Below are positions 1 through 9,965 of a stretch of DNA of 64,000 nt, one piece after another; position 1 is the first letter of the stretch, and each line of letters begins with the position of its first letter. Under the pieces are notes generated by a model that was given only the letters and a program-made list of their open reading frames with translations, made no database searches and was not told where the DNA came from. Origin of the DNA: Nannochloris sp. 'desiccata' (Eukaryota; Chlorophyta; Trebouxiophyceae; Chlorellales; Chlorellaceae); NCBI GenBank assembly GCA_019044685.2, contig JAGTXX020000006.1, positions 62,001-126,000 on the forward strand. The letters run 5' to 3'. The translations under genes and the position numbers were made by a program.

Positions 1-2345
1 AAGGCGAATTATTCGATTTTGGACAAGAATGTCTTGATCGTGTTTCATTGGCACTGGGAGGAAAGACACTGGTGCCTATCGCTGGTGCTGCGTTGTCTGC
101 ATTAATGGCTGATGCAGATTGGAAGAAACGTCATGCTGCGCTTATTTGCATTGCTCAGATCGCTGAAGGCTGTGTAAAACTGATGAGTCAAGAAGCGGTG
201 ATGGGTCAATTGGTGGCGTTGTGCTTGACTGGTGCTGCAGATACACACCCCAAGGTTCGTTGGGCTGCATGCCAAGCTGTAGGACAACTATGCAATGATC
301 TAGGACCTGAATTACAAGAAACTCAGCATGCAGCTGTCTTGCCTGCTTTAATGGCGCTGATGGACGACTTCCAAAATCCCCGTGTACAAGCACATGCGTG
401 TGCAGCTACAGTCAATTTCGCTGAAAACTGCGATCAAGATGTTGTAGCACCTTACTTGGATACTTTAATCGGTAAATTACTGGCATTATTACAGCAAGGG
501 CGTAAGAATGTCCAAGAAGGTGCTTTAACTTCATTGGCGTCTGTTGCTGACTGTGCACAAGACTACTTTGTCAGGTATTACGACACCTGCATGCCATTAC
601 TTCGTCATGTGTTGGAACATGCTCAAGACAGTACACAACGTCTCATGCGTGCTAAAGCATTGGAATGTATCTCTCTTGTCGGCATGGCTGTAGGCAAAGA
701 ACGCTTTGGCAGTGATGCTGGAGCAGTGATGCAATACATCCAAGCAGTTACAGCACAGGGTCTTGAATCTGATGATCCTTTTGCATCGTATATGGTACAA
801 GCTGGTGCACGTATCTGTACTACATTGGGCCCTGATTTTATTCCGTACTTGCCTATTGTGATGCCAGAGATGTTACAAGCGGCACAGCTGGAACCTGACG
901 TTGTGGTTAATGAAAGCGACGATGAAGCTGAAGAGAGTGGTGCTGATGGCGATGGAGGTGAAGATGATGGCGATATGGAAACCTACTTGATTAATGGAAA
1001 ACGTGTGAGCTTGCATACAAGTCTTTTGGAAGAAAAAGCTAGCGCATGTACTATGCTGTGCTGTTATGCGTACGAGTTAAAGGAAGGTTTCTTCCCCTAT
1101 GCTGAACAGGTGACTCAAATTATGGTTCCATTACTCAGGTATTATTTTAATGAAGAAGTGCGTGGTGCAGCTGCACAGGCACTTCCTGAATTGCTCCGCT
1201 CTGCTGTTGAGTCTATGAAGAAGAATCAAGGTGCTACTCAAGCATTCTGTGTTAATATGGCACATTATATGTGGCATCCTCTTGTTGAAGCTGTGGCTAA
1301 AGAAGGTGATCCTGATATCGTAAGCACTCTACTTACATCAGTAGAGGAAGTGCTGTCTGTCGCTGAAGGTCCCGCTTTGATCCCGGTCGAGATGTTGGCC
1401 CCACTTTTCCAAACTTCCTTCCCTACTGTGCTTGAAGACTATGAAGGACGTAGGAAGGAGAGAATGGAACGCGCTTCTGGTGAAGATTTCGATGCAGAAG
1501 AACAGGAAGCATTAGAAGAGGAACACGAAGCTGAAGGTGAGCTTCTTGATGCTTTGGGCACTGCCTGCACCACCGCCTTGCGTCTTTATGGCGATGCAGT
1601 GATGCCTTTGATTGAAGGCTTGATGCCTGCTGTGGGACAGCTACTCGAAAAAGGTAGATTTGTTGAAGAAAGACGCGTTGCCTTATGCTTAATGGATGAC
1701 GTGATTCAGTACTCACCGGCTGGTGCTGCCAAATACATGCCAACAGTCATGCCGATGCTACTTGCTGGTGCATCCGATAAAGACACTAATATTAGACAAT
1801 GTTGTGTCTATGGTCTTGGTCAAGCAGCTCAACATCGTTCTGATGGATTTAGGCAGCATGCTGGGCCTGCTGTGACTTCAATCTTGGCAATTATTCAAGC
1901 ACCAGATGCACGCAGTGAGGATAATCTGTCAGCAACCGAGAATGCAGTCAGTGCTTTGGGTAAAGTTCTTGAATTTTTACCTGATTGTATTGACCCTGGT
2001 ATGGGGGCACTATACGTACAGAATTTACCCATTGAAGAAGATGAGATTGAAGCCAAAGTAGTCCATGCTCAATTATTGCGCCTCTTGCGTGCGTCTGACC
2101 CGCGTATTCTTGGAGAGAATAATGCACACTTGCCGAAACTTGTTGAAGTAATTGTGCGTGTACTTGCCAAAGGGAAGGCATTAATTGAAGATGAGGATGC
2201 GGCTGGAATGGTTATGTTGTTGAAACAAATGCAGGGAGCATTGCCTGCAGAGACGTTTAATGGATTTATTGGTGCACTGAAACCGAAGCAGCAGTCTACT
2301 TTGGCTTCTCTGTTGGATGGGAAAGCTACATTATTATTAGAATAA
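1..2345 (+). CDS. Importin-5/karyopherin beta-3 homologue, 3' part
   Basis: Nuclear import receptor of the importin-beta family, carrying ribosomal proteins and histones through nuclear pores in the Ran-GTP cycle. The frame is open from the first bases of the window (codons from position 3 read GELFDFGQECLDR), so the first ATG-like codon at 48 (actually TTG) is not the start and the N-terminal part lies outside the window. About 780 residues are visible, against roughly 1,100 for the family. The protein is built of repeated helical HEAT units (for example HPKVRWAACQAVGQL and DTNIRQCCVYGLGQAAQ) with an acidic loop near residue 290 of the visible part (NESDDEAEESG). There is no intron in the visible part. 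The stop is TAA at 2343-2345 and a TGTAA follows at 2442. Family assignment is firm; the exact subfamily rests on the conserved FGQE..DR block. Confidence 0.93.
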   Translation, partial: GELFDFGQECLDRVSLALGGKTLVPIAGAALSALMADADWKKRHAALICIAQIAEGCVKLMSQEAVMGQLVALCLTGAADTHPKVRWAACQAVGQLCNDLGPELQETQHAAVLPALMALMDDFQNPRVQAHACAATVNFAENCDQDVVAPYLDTLIGKLLALLQQGRKNVQEGALTSLASVADCAQDYFVRYYDTCMPLLRHVLEHAQDSTQRLMRAKALECISLVGMAVGKERFGSDAGAVMQYIQAVTAQGLESDDPFASYMVQAGARICTTLGPDFIPYLPIVMPEMLQAAQLEPDVVVNESDDEAEESGADGDGGEDDGDMETYLINGKRVSLHTSLLEEKASACTMLCCYAYELKEGFFPYAEQVTQIMVPLLRYYFNEEVRGAAAQALPELLRSAVESMKKNQGATQAFCVNMAHYMWHPLVEAVAKEGDPDIVSTLLTSVEEVLSVAEGPALIPVEMLAPLFQTSFPTVLEDYEGRRKERMERASGEDFDAEEQEALEEEHEAEGELLDALGTACTTALRLYGDAVMPLIEGLMPAVGQLLEKGRFVEERRVALCLMDDVIQYSPAGAAKYMPTVMPMLLAGASDKDTNIRQCCVYGLGQAAQHRSDGFRQHAGPAVTSILAIIQAPDARSEDNLSATENAVSALGKVLEFLPDCIDPGMGALYVQNLPIEEDEIEAKVVHAQLLRLLRASDPRILGENNAHLPKLVEVIVRVLAKGKALIEDEDAAGMVMLLKQMQGALPAETFNGFIGALKPKQQSTLASLLDGKATLLLE

Positions 2346-2346
2346 T

Positions 2347-2780
2347 GTATTCACAGATGTCATGATACATCAACTTTGTTCTTTATACATTGTCTTTTGG
2401 GGCACCTTCCTTTTTGTTATCCTCCATCTTCTGTCGCTACTTGTAATTAGTAAGATATAGAAGACTTGCGTTGGTAGTGAAGGTGAGGATCTCAAACCCA
2501 CCACTCAAAGAAGTGCGTGTCCGTGGCATCTCATCTGTCTCATCTTGAGCGCGCCGGGCCAAAAGCGCACGCCGGGCCATGCTTTGGTAACTAATCAGTA
2601 GAGAATAAACAATTACTCAAATCCAGTTTGTGTGTAAAAGAAGGTATATGCCCAATTTTTAACACTGGGCCAACTGCCCAGAATGCGCTTTGTCTGTATT
2701 GCATTCGATGCAAACATCTGATCGAATAATTTAGAGAGATTAGGTAATTGAGTAACGCCAAAGGTCTTATCACGTGTAGC
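2347..2780. other. Intergenic, importin 3' end to GUCD1 promoter
   Basis: No coding sequence seen. It holds the importin 3' UTR with its TGTAA and, at 2553-2578, an 8-bp direct repeat GCCGGGCC separated by 10 bp inside the most GC-rich stretch of the interval. The remainder presumably contains the promoter of the next gene. Confidence 0.5.
2442..2446 (+). terminator. TGTAA polyadenylation signal of the importin gene
   Basis: TGTAA about 100 bp after the importin stop codon, the pentamer used as polyadenylation signal in chlorophyte algae. No other candidate lies closer. Confidence 0.5.
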
Positions 2781-3590
2781 ATGGCAATAAAAATGTCGAC
2801 TCTATCTTTGCTCCAAGAATTCGAGAAATTGAGCAAGGATCCATCAATATCTCGACCCCTCCCATCTTCCCTAGTGCCGGTGGTGGCTGTTCAGCAGCGT
2901 CAGACCTGGGATTGTGGCTTAGCCTGCGCTGCAATGGTTTTATCACTATTCTATCGTCCATCTCCATCATTAGAATCACTCGAAGCTATGGTTGGTACAC
3001 AAAGCGTCTGGACAATAGATCTTGCCTACCTCCTGCGCCGCTGCTTTCATGTCAAGAACCAATTAAATAAAAATTTCCATTTCTGTCTTCTCCTCACAAC
3101 GACCTACCTTGGTCTCAACCCTGCTTACAAAGAGGAAAAATTCTACGCAAAACACATGGATAAAGACCATTCTCGAGTTAATTCTCTATTTAAACAAGCA
3201 GAGTCTGATCAAATTGCTGTTTTAAAACGTTCTATTAGTGCTTTAGAATTGAAATGGACTATTTCGATTGGTCGATTTCTTGTTGTCGTTCTCGTAGATA
3301 AAGGAAAACTTGGCATACCTAATGGAAAATGTAGTGGTAGTAGCAGCATTAGAAGTGACACAATTGAAGAATCTGTGGGGTATATAGGTCATTTTATACT
3401 TGTCCATGGGTATGACAGCACCACCGATTGCTATTTTATTAAAGATCCAGCTGTGTTGGATATTGCTGCGTCAGAACAGCAGCAAATGGTCTCTGCAGGA
3501 CAGCTTGAAGTCGCACGACTTGCCCATGGGACTGATGAAGATATGTTGTTTATTGAATTACCGAGCAAATTTACTGTAAGACATTCTTAA
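2781..3590 (+). CDS. GUCD1-like protein (plant guanylyl-cyclase-1 family)
   Basis: Homologue of the GUCD1 family (Pfam guanylate cyclase 2 family, papain-like C39 fold). Members were described as soluble guanylyl cyclases in plants, although the fold resembles a cysteine peptidase and the activity is debated. Visible signatures are QRQTWDCGLACAAMVL near the N-terminus (active-site-like Cys), a GLNPAY block, and YIGHFILVHGYD...YFIKDPA near the C-terminus with the matching His and Asp. The true ATG is at 2781; the open frame before it starts at a TTG. A second in-frame ATG is four codons later. The single-exon protein has 269 residues, normal for the family. A stretch of about 12 residues after LLRRCFHV is longer than I expect and could be an insertion. 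A possible TGTAA signal is at 3832, inside the 3' region of the convergent kinase gene. Confidence 0.85.
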   Translation: MAIKMSTLSLLQEFEKLSKDPSISRPLPSSLVPVVAVQQRQTWDCGLACAAMVLSLFYRPSPSLESLEAMVGTQSVWTIDLAYLLRRCFHVKNQLNKNFHFCLLLTTTYLGLNPAYKEEKFYAKHMDKDHSRVNSLFKQAESDQIAVLKRSISALELKWTISIGRFLVVVLVDKGKLGIPNGKCSGSSSIRSDTIEESVGYIGHFILVHGYDSTTDCYFIKDPAVLDIAASEQQQMVSAGQLEVARLAHGTDEDMLFIELPSKFTVRHS

Positions 3591-3651
3591 AAAATCAAAA
3601 TCTCTTTTCTGCGTACACAATTTTTACCGCCATATTTTTTCATTATTCAAA

Positions 3652-3656
3652 TTACA
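3652..3656 (-). terminator. TGTAA signal of the CDKL kinase gene (TTACA on + strand)
   Basis: TTACA on the plus strand, i.e. TGTAA on the minus strand, about 210 bp after the kinase stop. The convergent GUCD1 gene has its own TGTAA at 3832-3836, so the two predicted 3' UTRs overlap antisense by roughly 180 bp. Confidence 0.45.
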
Positions 3657-3864
3657 AGTCAGCATTTTCCTTTAATTTACTGCTTCCGTATCTGTATCCC
3701 CTTTTCTGCACGCCTCTCAGGCGGTTCTGAAGTAATACCCCTCTCTTCCTAACTTAATTTCGAATTGACTTTATATTACTTTCTTTAAATATTGATGATG
3801 TCTCAAAATTAAGCCGAGAATTGTTTCAAAATGTAAACTTAAAGGGAAAAAACTATCTATTTAT

Positions 3865-6232
3865 CTAGGTATTCGACAGTCCTGAACGTTTAATTCCACG
3901 TTCAGGTGATTTAAGCGTTACTTTAGACTCTCTTTTTGATCCATGTATCAATCGGCTCAAGAACCCACGATGCTTTGGCTGCTGTGGAGTCGCCGCCCCC
4001 GCTGCAGCAGCAGACACTGGAAGTACTGTGGACGCTGCTGCTTGCATGGTAACAATAACATCATGTTGCTGGTGCTGGTGCTTCTGTTGAGCTACCTCAT
4101 TGCTATTAATGTGGATACTAGCAATTGGCTTAGATTGAGGTACAGGCGCTTGCAGTACCTGAGGTGGATTTTCTGTAAACGTGATATGGCGGCGAGATGG
4201 GGGTGGCACTGACATTGGCATTGGAATCGAAGAAGAACCAGAGCCAGAGATATTCACCCCTGCACCATTACGAGATGCCTGAGCGGTTGTTGAGCGATTA
4301 CTTGCTATTAATCCATCTTGGTTGCGTGTACGCTGTGCACTGCGTTTCGTAGGACTCGGGATAGCCTTTGTGGGGGGTCGCAGAATTCCAGCACTTGTGA
4401 TTCCAGCACCGCCATTAGAATAGCTATTACCATTATTTCCAGCGGCATGTCTTGCTCCTCGTGTTAAATAAGGAGAAGCTCTAAGAGGAGATGCAGCAGC
4501 AGAAGTAGAGGTGGTCGTCGTAGTGCCGTTGCTGTCTGTATTGATATTTCGATGTTGTTGTGAATGCATTCCACCGACACGGGTTGAAGCAGACGCATTA
4601 CTAATACCATCACTGCTACGCGGAATGGGCCAGGAAGCCACTGCACCTGCGCCTGTAATGTATTTAGAGAGTGGTGTTCCTCTCCTGCTACCGCTACTTG
4701 GGGCAACGCCAGTGCTGGTTGCCAGTCTTCTAGGATGGAACTTTGTAGGCGAATTGATGTTGCTAGAAGAAGAACCGTGAGATTGTTTGTGCATGATTCC
4801 TTCAGCTGTTTCATTTGTCGTAATCTGGGCAGAGATACCAAGCTTACTACCAGCATAGACTGACTGTGGTTTGGGTGCTGCACCAAGTGCGGTTGTTGTC
4901 GATGCAGAGGAGCTGTTGCTTTGTGGAGGCAATTGTAAGACTTGTGCGGTACTAAGCTGCATCCTTTGACGACGTAGTACGAGTTCTCTACGGTGTATTA
5001 ATGCATCCCTTTCCATTTCACGTGCTGCAAGGAATTCAGGAGTCAGCCAGCTGTGGCTTTGCTCGGTCAACCATGGGTGCTCTAATAGCTGTGCTGCAGA
5101 TGATCTATCGTATGCCTTTCCTTCTAAACAGCATTCTAAAAAGGAAACTGCACCATTACCTAAATGTGCATATCTAGTTTTCACAGGACGCAGCGTTGCT
5201 GGCATGGCTACTGCTACTGCTGTGGCCGCAACATTGGTGACATCGCCAGCATCACGAGCACAACTATTAAAAGATGATTGAAATAGGTGTGGCAGTGGAC
5301 CAGTACATTCAAGCACTAGTTGCAACTGATCTACATCAGTAGCACCAGGGAATGCGGGTTTCCCAGTTAATAATTCAGCTACAAGGCACCCTACAGCCCA
5401 AATATCCACCTCTGGTCCGTACTGACCCCGGAACTGTCCTCGTGTTAATAGCTCAGGGGCACGGTACCAACGCGTAGCTACATAGGAAGTATATCTACCA
5501 CCTGTTTCTAGAGTAGCTATTTCATGGACTCGACGGGCAAAACCAAAATCACAAAGTTTTAATATACCTTCGTTGGAAATTAATAAGTTTTCAGGTTTTA
5601 TGTCCCTAAATAATGGAAAATAAATTAGTTGAGAATAGCTGCTTCATTGATTCTGCTATATATGCTAGTGTTTTATTTTATTAATAAAGTAAAAACGTAG
5701 TTACGCACCGGTGCATAATGTTTTTTTGAGAGTGGAGATAGTCAAGCGCTTGAAGTAGTTGCCAGATGATACGTTTAACTAATGGTTCGCAAATACCAGT
5801 AGCGCTACGTTCAAGCATTTGGAGGACTGTGTATTGGACATACTCAAATACTAAACAGAGTCTGTTTCTGTGGCGGAAGACATCAAGAAGGGAAACTATA
5901 TTATCATGATGGAGAGAACGCAGCATGCCTACTTCACGCATGGCGGTTTTAAGAACCTGTACAGTATGTAGATTCTAGTGAGTCGAACTGTTGATGAAGA
6001 TAGCGGAAATCTAATACAGTAGTGTCTGAAAAAAACAACTCGCCTGAGAATCACCGCCTTCGTCAGACTCTTTATATTTTTTGATAGCAACAACATCCTG
6101 CGCGCCCTTCACATTGCACCTGTAAACCGTTCCATAGGTTCCTTCACCAATATGGAGGATTCGGTCATAGTTCTGCAACCATTGGGAGCTCAAATTAGTA
6201 GTGAGGATTTGCCTCGACGCGATAGTATGCAT
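3865..6232 (-). CDS. Cyclin-dependent-kinase-like (CDKL) protein kinase
   Basis: CMGC-group serine/threonine kinase of the CDKL family, whose members control cilium and flagellum length in algae and animals. Exons on the minus strand are 6044-6232, 5709-5956 and 3865-5605, giving 725 residues. Kinase motifs in order: [11 protein letters not shown]ly loop, [38 protein letters not shown] and [13 protein letters not shown]. The activation loop reads T-S-Y where CDKL kinases usually have TEY. The kinase occupies about residues 20-310; the rest is a low-complexity Ser/Asn/Ala/Gln tail without recognisable domains. The first intron (5957-6043) has a GC donor, CAG|GCGAGT; the second has GTGCGT. All exon phases agree. 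The gene is divergent from the deubiquitinase gene across about 430 bp. CDKL assignment is strong; the ciliary role is by family only. Confidence 0.88.
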
Positions 6233-6659
6233 GGGAGCTGTATGTAGAGTCTACAAGCTAACCCACGTCTTTAACCAACTTTTATCTATTGATACATACC
6301 TCCATAGCAACGTATATCCTAAAATTTGAAGGTTTTTAAACCATTTATTGCCGCATGTGTGATTGGTCTTCTGATACGCTCAAAGAACAAGATTGAGCTA
6401 GATAACACTCTTCTAATGATCTTTAGTAGCATATTAGTCTGATACACTATCAACTGTCCCTTCGATTTTGTCTTTGCATTGGGTGAGAAGCGTTTTGTTT
6501 TGGGTCAACCAAGTGTTGTGCATCGAAAGAAAATATATTCAACGTGGCAATGCTAAAACTCTTCTCCAACCTTTGGTAAGAAGCATACCAAATTCAAACA
6601 GATATAGAAAAATAGAATAACTAGGCAATGCGGCGTAGGGCATAGTGCAGTATACAAAA
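6233..6659. promoter_or_regulatory. Divergent promoter region between CDKL kinase and USP22-like gene
   Basis: About 430 bp between two start codons facing away from each other, so both promoters must lie here. No TATA box or conserved operator can be singled out by eye, and no ORF in it looks coding. Confidence 0.5.
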
Positions 6660-9600
6660 ATGGCCCCAAAGCGGCAGAAAATGGCGATTCCGATCGGCTC
6701 GAGCTGCCCTCATCTTGATGCACTAACGCAGATGAAGCGAAGGAAACTTCTAGATTCAATATGGTCATCTTTAACCAAAAGCGTAGGTGCCCCCATTCTT
6801 TGCTATTGCGCATCTACCCAAAACAAAACTCAGGCATTTACAATGCAGAACCCACATTGGGCGCTATTGCAAAGCGCCCGTTACTCCTTCCATGCATTAC
6901 ACTTTATCATTCCTTCCTCGCATGACTGCAGACGCATCTCCAGGACCAAGCACACACTTTACAGTGTGTTACATGCGGCCGCCAGTCGGCTGACGCCGCC
7001 GAGCACAAGGCAGCGCACCCTGGCAAAAAGGTTCCTGCTGGGCATGAACTGGCTCTAGATACCAGCAGTGGAGAAATTTATTGCACTGTATGCAATGACT
7101 TTGTTTACGACTTTGAAGTAGATCGTGCAGTAACGGCTCTGTTAGCTGCTAAGAATGAAAATATTCTACCCCGTGAGAAATCTCTTGTTGAAGAAGAACC
7201 ACCAGCTATGATATCTCCAATAATAATGGGAAGTCCTCAAGGAGCTGTAGCTATAGCCCTTGCTACTGATGCTGCCACTGCTGTTTCCCCTGCTGCGGAA
7301 ATTCCCCCAATAGATGGAAATAACAACACTACCAGTGACCCATCCTCACTCACTGCTGCTGCCGGTGCTGTTGCTGCTCCACCAAATCTTCCTTATCCTT
7401 CTTTTCTACCTCTTCCTCGTCAAGTAGACGATTTCCCTGCTGGTCTACGTGGCCTCAACAACATGGGTCACACCTGTTTTATGAACTCAATCTTACAAGC
7501 GTTCTTACACACTCCTTTATTGCTGGAGCATCACTTGGCACATGGTCACAGCTGCGGTAATTGCCTTGATGGCACAGCTACTATTACCACTAGTTTTTCG
7601 ACGCACCATATGAATGATAACAGCGGTAGCGATCCGTGTTTAGCATGTGAACTTGACCGTGTCTTTTCTGAAGCGTATTCAGGAAATAGGGTCCCATTAT
7701 CTCCGGCATCGTTCTTGCATGCCTGGTGGTCCATGGCGGGGGGTGACCTTGGCGGTGGGTGTAAACAACAAGATGCACACGAATTTTTTTTATTTATGCT
7801 ACAAATGATCTCTTCAGTCAACGGCAATAGTACAGGGAGTGCTGCTACTAATAGTAATGAAGGGACTTTACTTTCTAAATTATTTGATGGAAGTATCCGA
7901 TCAGATGTGGTCTGCTGTGCATGCTGTGCTGCATCCACTACAATAGAGCATTTCACGAATCTTTCTTTAGATATACCCCCACCTACACGGTTACTCCCAC
8001 CACCTATAGTACCTAGACCAAAAGCCCAGGCCACTAATGCGAAATCAGGCAAAGGTGCTGCTGCAGCCAAGGCGGGAAAGCAACTTGTGGGGGCAGCCAA
8101 AGCAGCTCATTTAGCAAAACTTAATCGACAAAATAGCGGGAAAGGAGTGGCTGCGTTGATGCTACAACCTGAACCGACACCTGAACCGAGTAGCCAGTTT
8201 CTTGTTGATTTGACTATGGAGGAATCAATGGCAAGTGAGCTCACTAGTGGCGGTGGTGATGTTGATGGCGCAATTGGCGGTGGTGCTGAGGGTGCGAGGC
8301 CAGCGTCCCAAATTAAAATCAAAAAAATGTTTAATAGAGCAGGTCGCGGTGCTGCTGCTACCGTTCGTCCACGTCCCTCGCCTCCTACAGAAGGTATGAA
8401 TGCGCCACAACCCGAACAAGGCAGCGGAATCAATGCATTAGGAGCTACTGTGCTTGGTGCTGCTGCTGACGGAGGTGAAGACACACTCAGCTCACCGCAA
8501 CGTAAAAGAGCAGCTGCAGCCGCAGCAGCAGCTAATGTTAAATCTGGTAGTCTTCCACCTAGGAGCAGCTCTTCCCCTAGTGCTGACGGTATAGATCCTC
8601 AGCAGATTCAAGCTGCCGCTGCTGTCGCAGCAGCAGCTGCTGGACCTGGAGCATTCGCCCACCCTGCTTTGGCTCAATACTTGCATTGGCCTGGTGAATC
8701 TTTGATTGGATGCCTTAGACGGTTTGTATGGCCTGAACAGCTGGGTACAACAGGTCGGTGGAGGTGCTCTAAATGTGGATCTGAAGATGGTGCAGTAAAA
8801 CAACTTAGTTTAGCGAGATTACCTCCAATTTTGGTGCTACATGCAAAACGCTTTGAACATGCTGGTGGCACACGAGCAACTGCCAAGAAATTAGATACGT
8901 ATCTTTCGTTTCCTTTAGAAGATTTAGATATGGCGCCGTATTTGACAGCAGAGGCGTTGAAATCCAGGCATGTAGCTAGACCAACACCTCCTTCTAATGA
9001 TAAAGCTGCGGCTCCGGTGACAGGACTGGCAGCTACCATGAGCACTCCTGTTCCTGTTCTTACTACTGGTGCTGCTGCTGCGGCAGCAGGTGGTTCAAGA
9101 GGTGGTCGTTCTAGACCAATGTCAGCTGTAGCTGGAGACTCGACTATTCGGCGCACACGTAGTGCTGCTGCTGCTGTTGCTGCTGCTACAGCTACAGCGA
9201 CGGCCACTGCAGCTGTTGCTGGTGTCGATAAAAGCGGCGGTGGTGGTGGTGGTCGTACTCGTTCAACTGCAATGACCCGCTCAGCCTCTGCCGCTGCTAT
9301 AAGCAATGCTCTCTTTAGTGATGGAATAAATAGCAGTGGTGATGCTCCACGGGTGTTGCAATCCCCTAGCTCTACTGCTTTGCCCTCCACTGCCCACAAC
9401 AACGCAGATAGAGGGAAAGCTACCGTCGGTACCTCTAGTGCGCCCAGTAGCGCTTCCATGTATGATCTCTTTGCTGTGGTCTGCCATCGTGGCACCTTCC
9501 AAGGAGGCCATTACGTTGCATACGTTCGAGCAAGTGACGGGAATTGGTATTTGTGTGATGATGCCTATGTGCAGCGTGTGAATGAAGAAGTCGTCAGGAC

Positions 9601-9673
9601 AAGTCAAGCATATATGTTGTTTTATGGACAGAAAGGACTCTTGCCTTGGAATTCTAGAGGAGCAGCGAGGTAA
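6660..9673 (+). CDS. USP22/UBP22-like ubiquitin-specific protease
   Basis: Deubiquitinase similar to the SAGA-complex enzyme USP22/Ubp8, which removes ubiquitin from histone H2B. Exons are 6660-6782 and 6932-9673 (954 residues). The N-terminal zinc finger is split by the intron: CPHLDAL in exon 1, then LQCVTCGR, GHELALD and EIYCTVCNDFVYD in exon 2. The catalytic domain starts with GLRGLNNMGHTCFMNS (nucleophile Cys) and ends with GGHYVAYVR and WYLCDDAYV (His and Asp). A Zn-ribbon CxxC pair (CSKCGSEDGA) and the SIRSDVVCCACC block fit USP22. The usual GNTC reads GHTC, but the Asn five residues before the Cys is kept. Long Ala-, Gly- and Ser-rich inserts lie inside the catalytic domain (about residues 330-570 and 690-850). 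The start ATG at 6660 is preferred over a GTG at 6645. Bre1, the opposing H2B ligase family, is also in this window. Confidence 0.87.
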
Positions 9674-9958
9674 AGAATATCCAATAGTGCTTGGAGATGT
9701 ATTTACATTCAATCAATAAATCAAAAGAGAGAACAAACCATTAAAAACCAATTTTTATTCACAGACATATAAAACAAAAGAGGCACAGAAATGCAGTAGC
9801 AATTTGTAGGTACACAAATGACTTATTATATACAAAAATCTTATTAGAGAGGGTAACCATTTATTTGTATTGTTCAACAGGGGTAATACCAACGACAAAA
9901 GCAAAAAAAGAATAAAATTGCATCGTCCTCGCCTTTTTTAGTATTTATTACGTATCGA
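9674..9958. other. Convergent intergenic region, unique left flank of the kinase array
   Basis: About 290 bp between the stop codons of the deubiquitinase and kinase copy A. AT-rich, no coding signal. Its right end (9958/9959) is the point where the sequence shared by all array units begins. Confidence 0.5.
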
Positions 9959-9965
9959 TATTTGT

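Noticed and set aside
6645..7058. 137-residue ORF as an independent gene
   Set aside because: Its first part is exon 1 of the deubiquitinase; the rest reads through the intron and out of frame across the zinc-finger coding sequence.
7546..9495. Long minus-strand ORFs in the deubiquitinase gene
   Set aside because: They are open because the Ala/Gly-rich GCN codons of the sense strand give few antisense stops; composition is repetitive.
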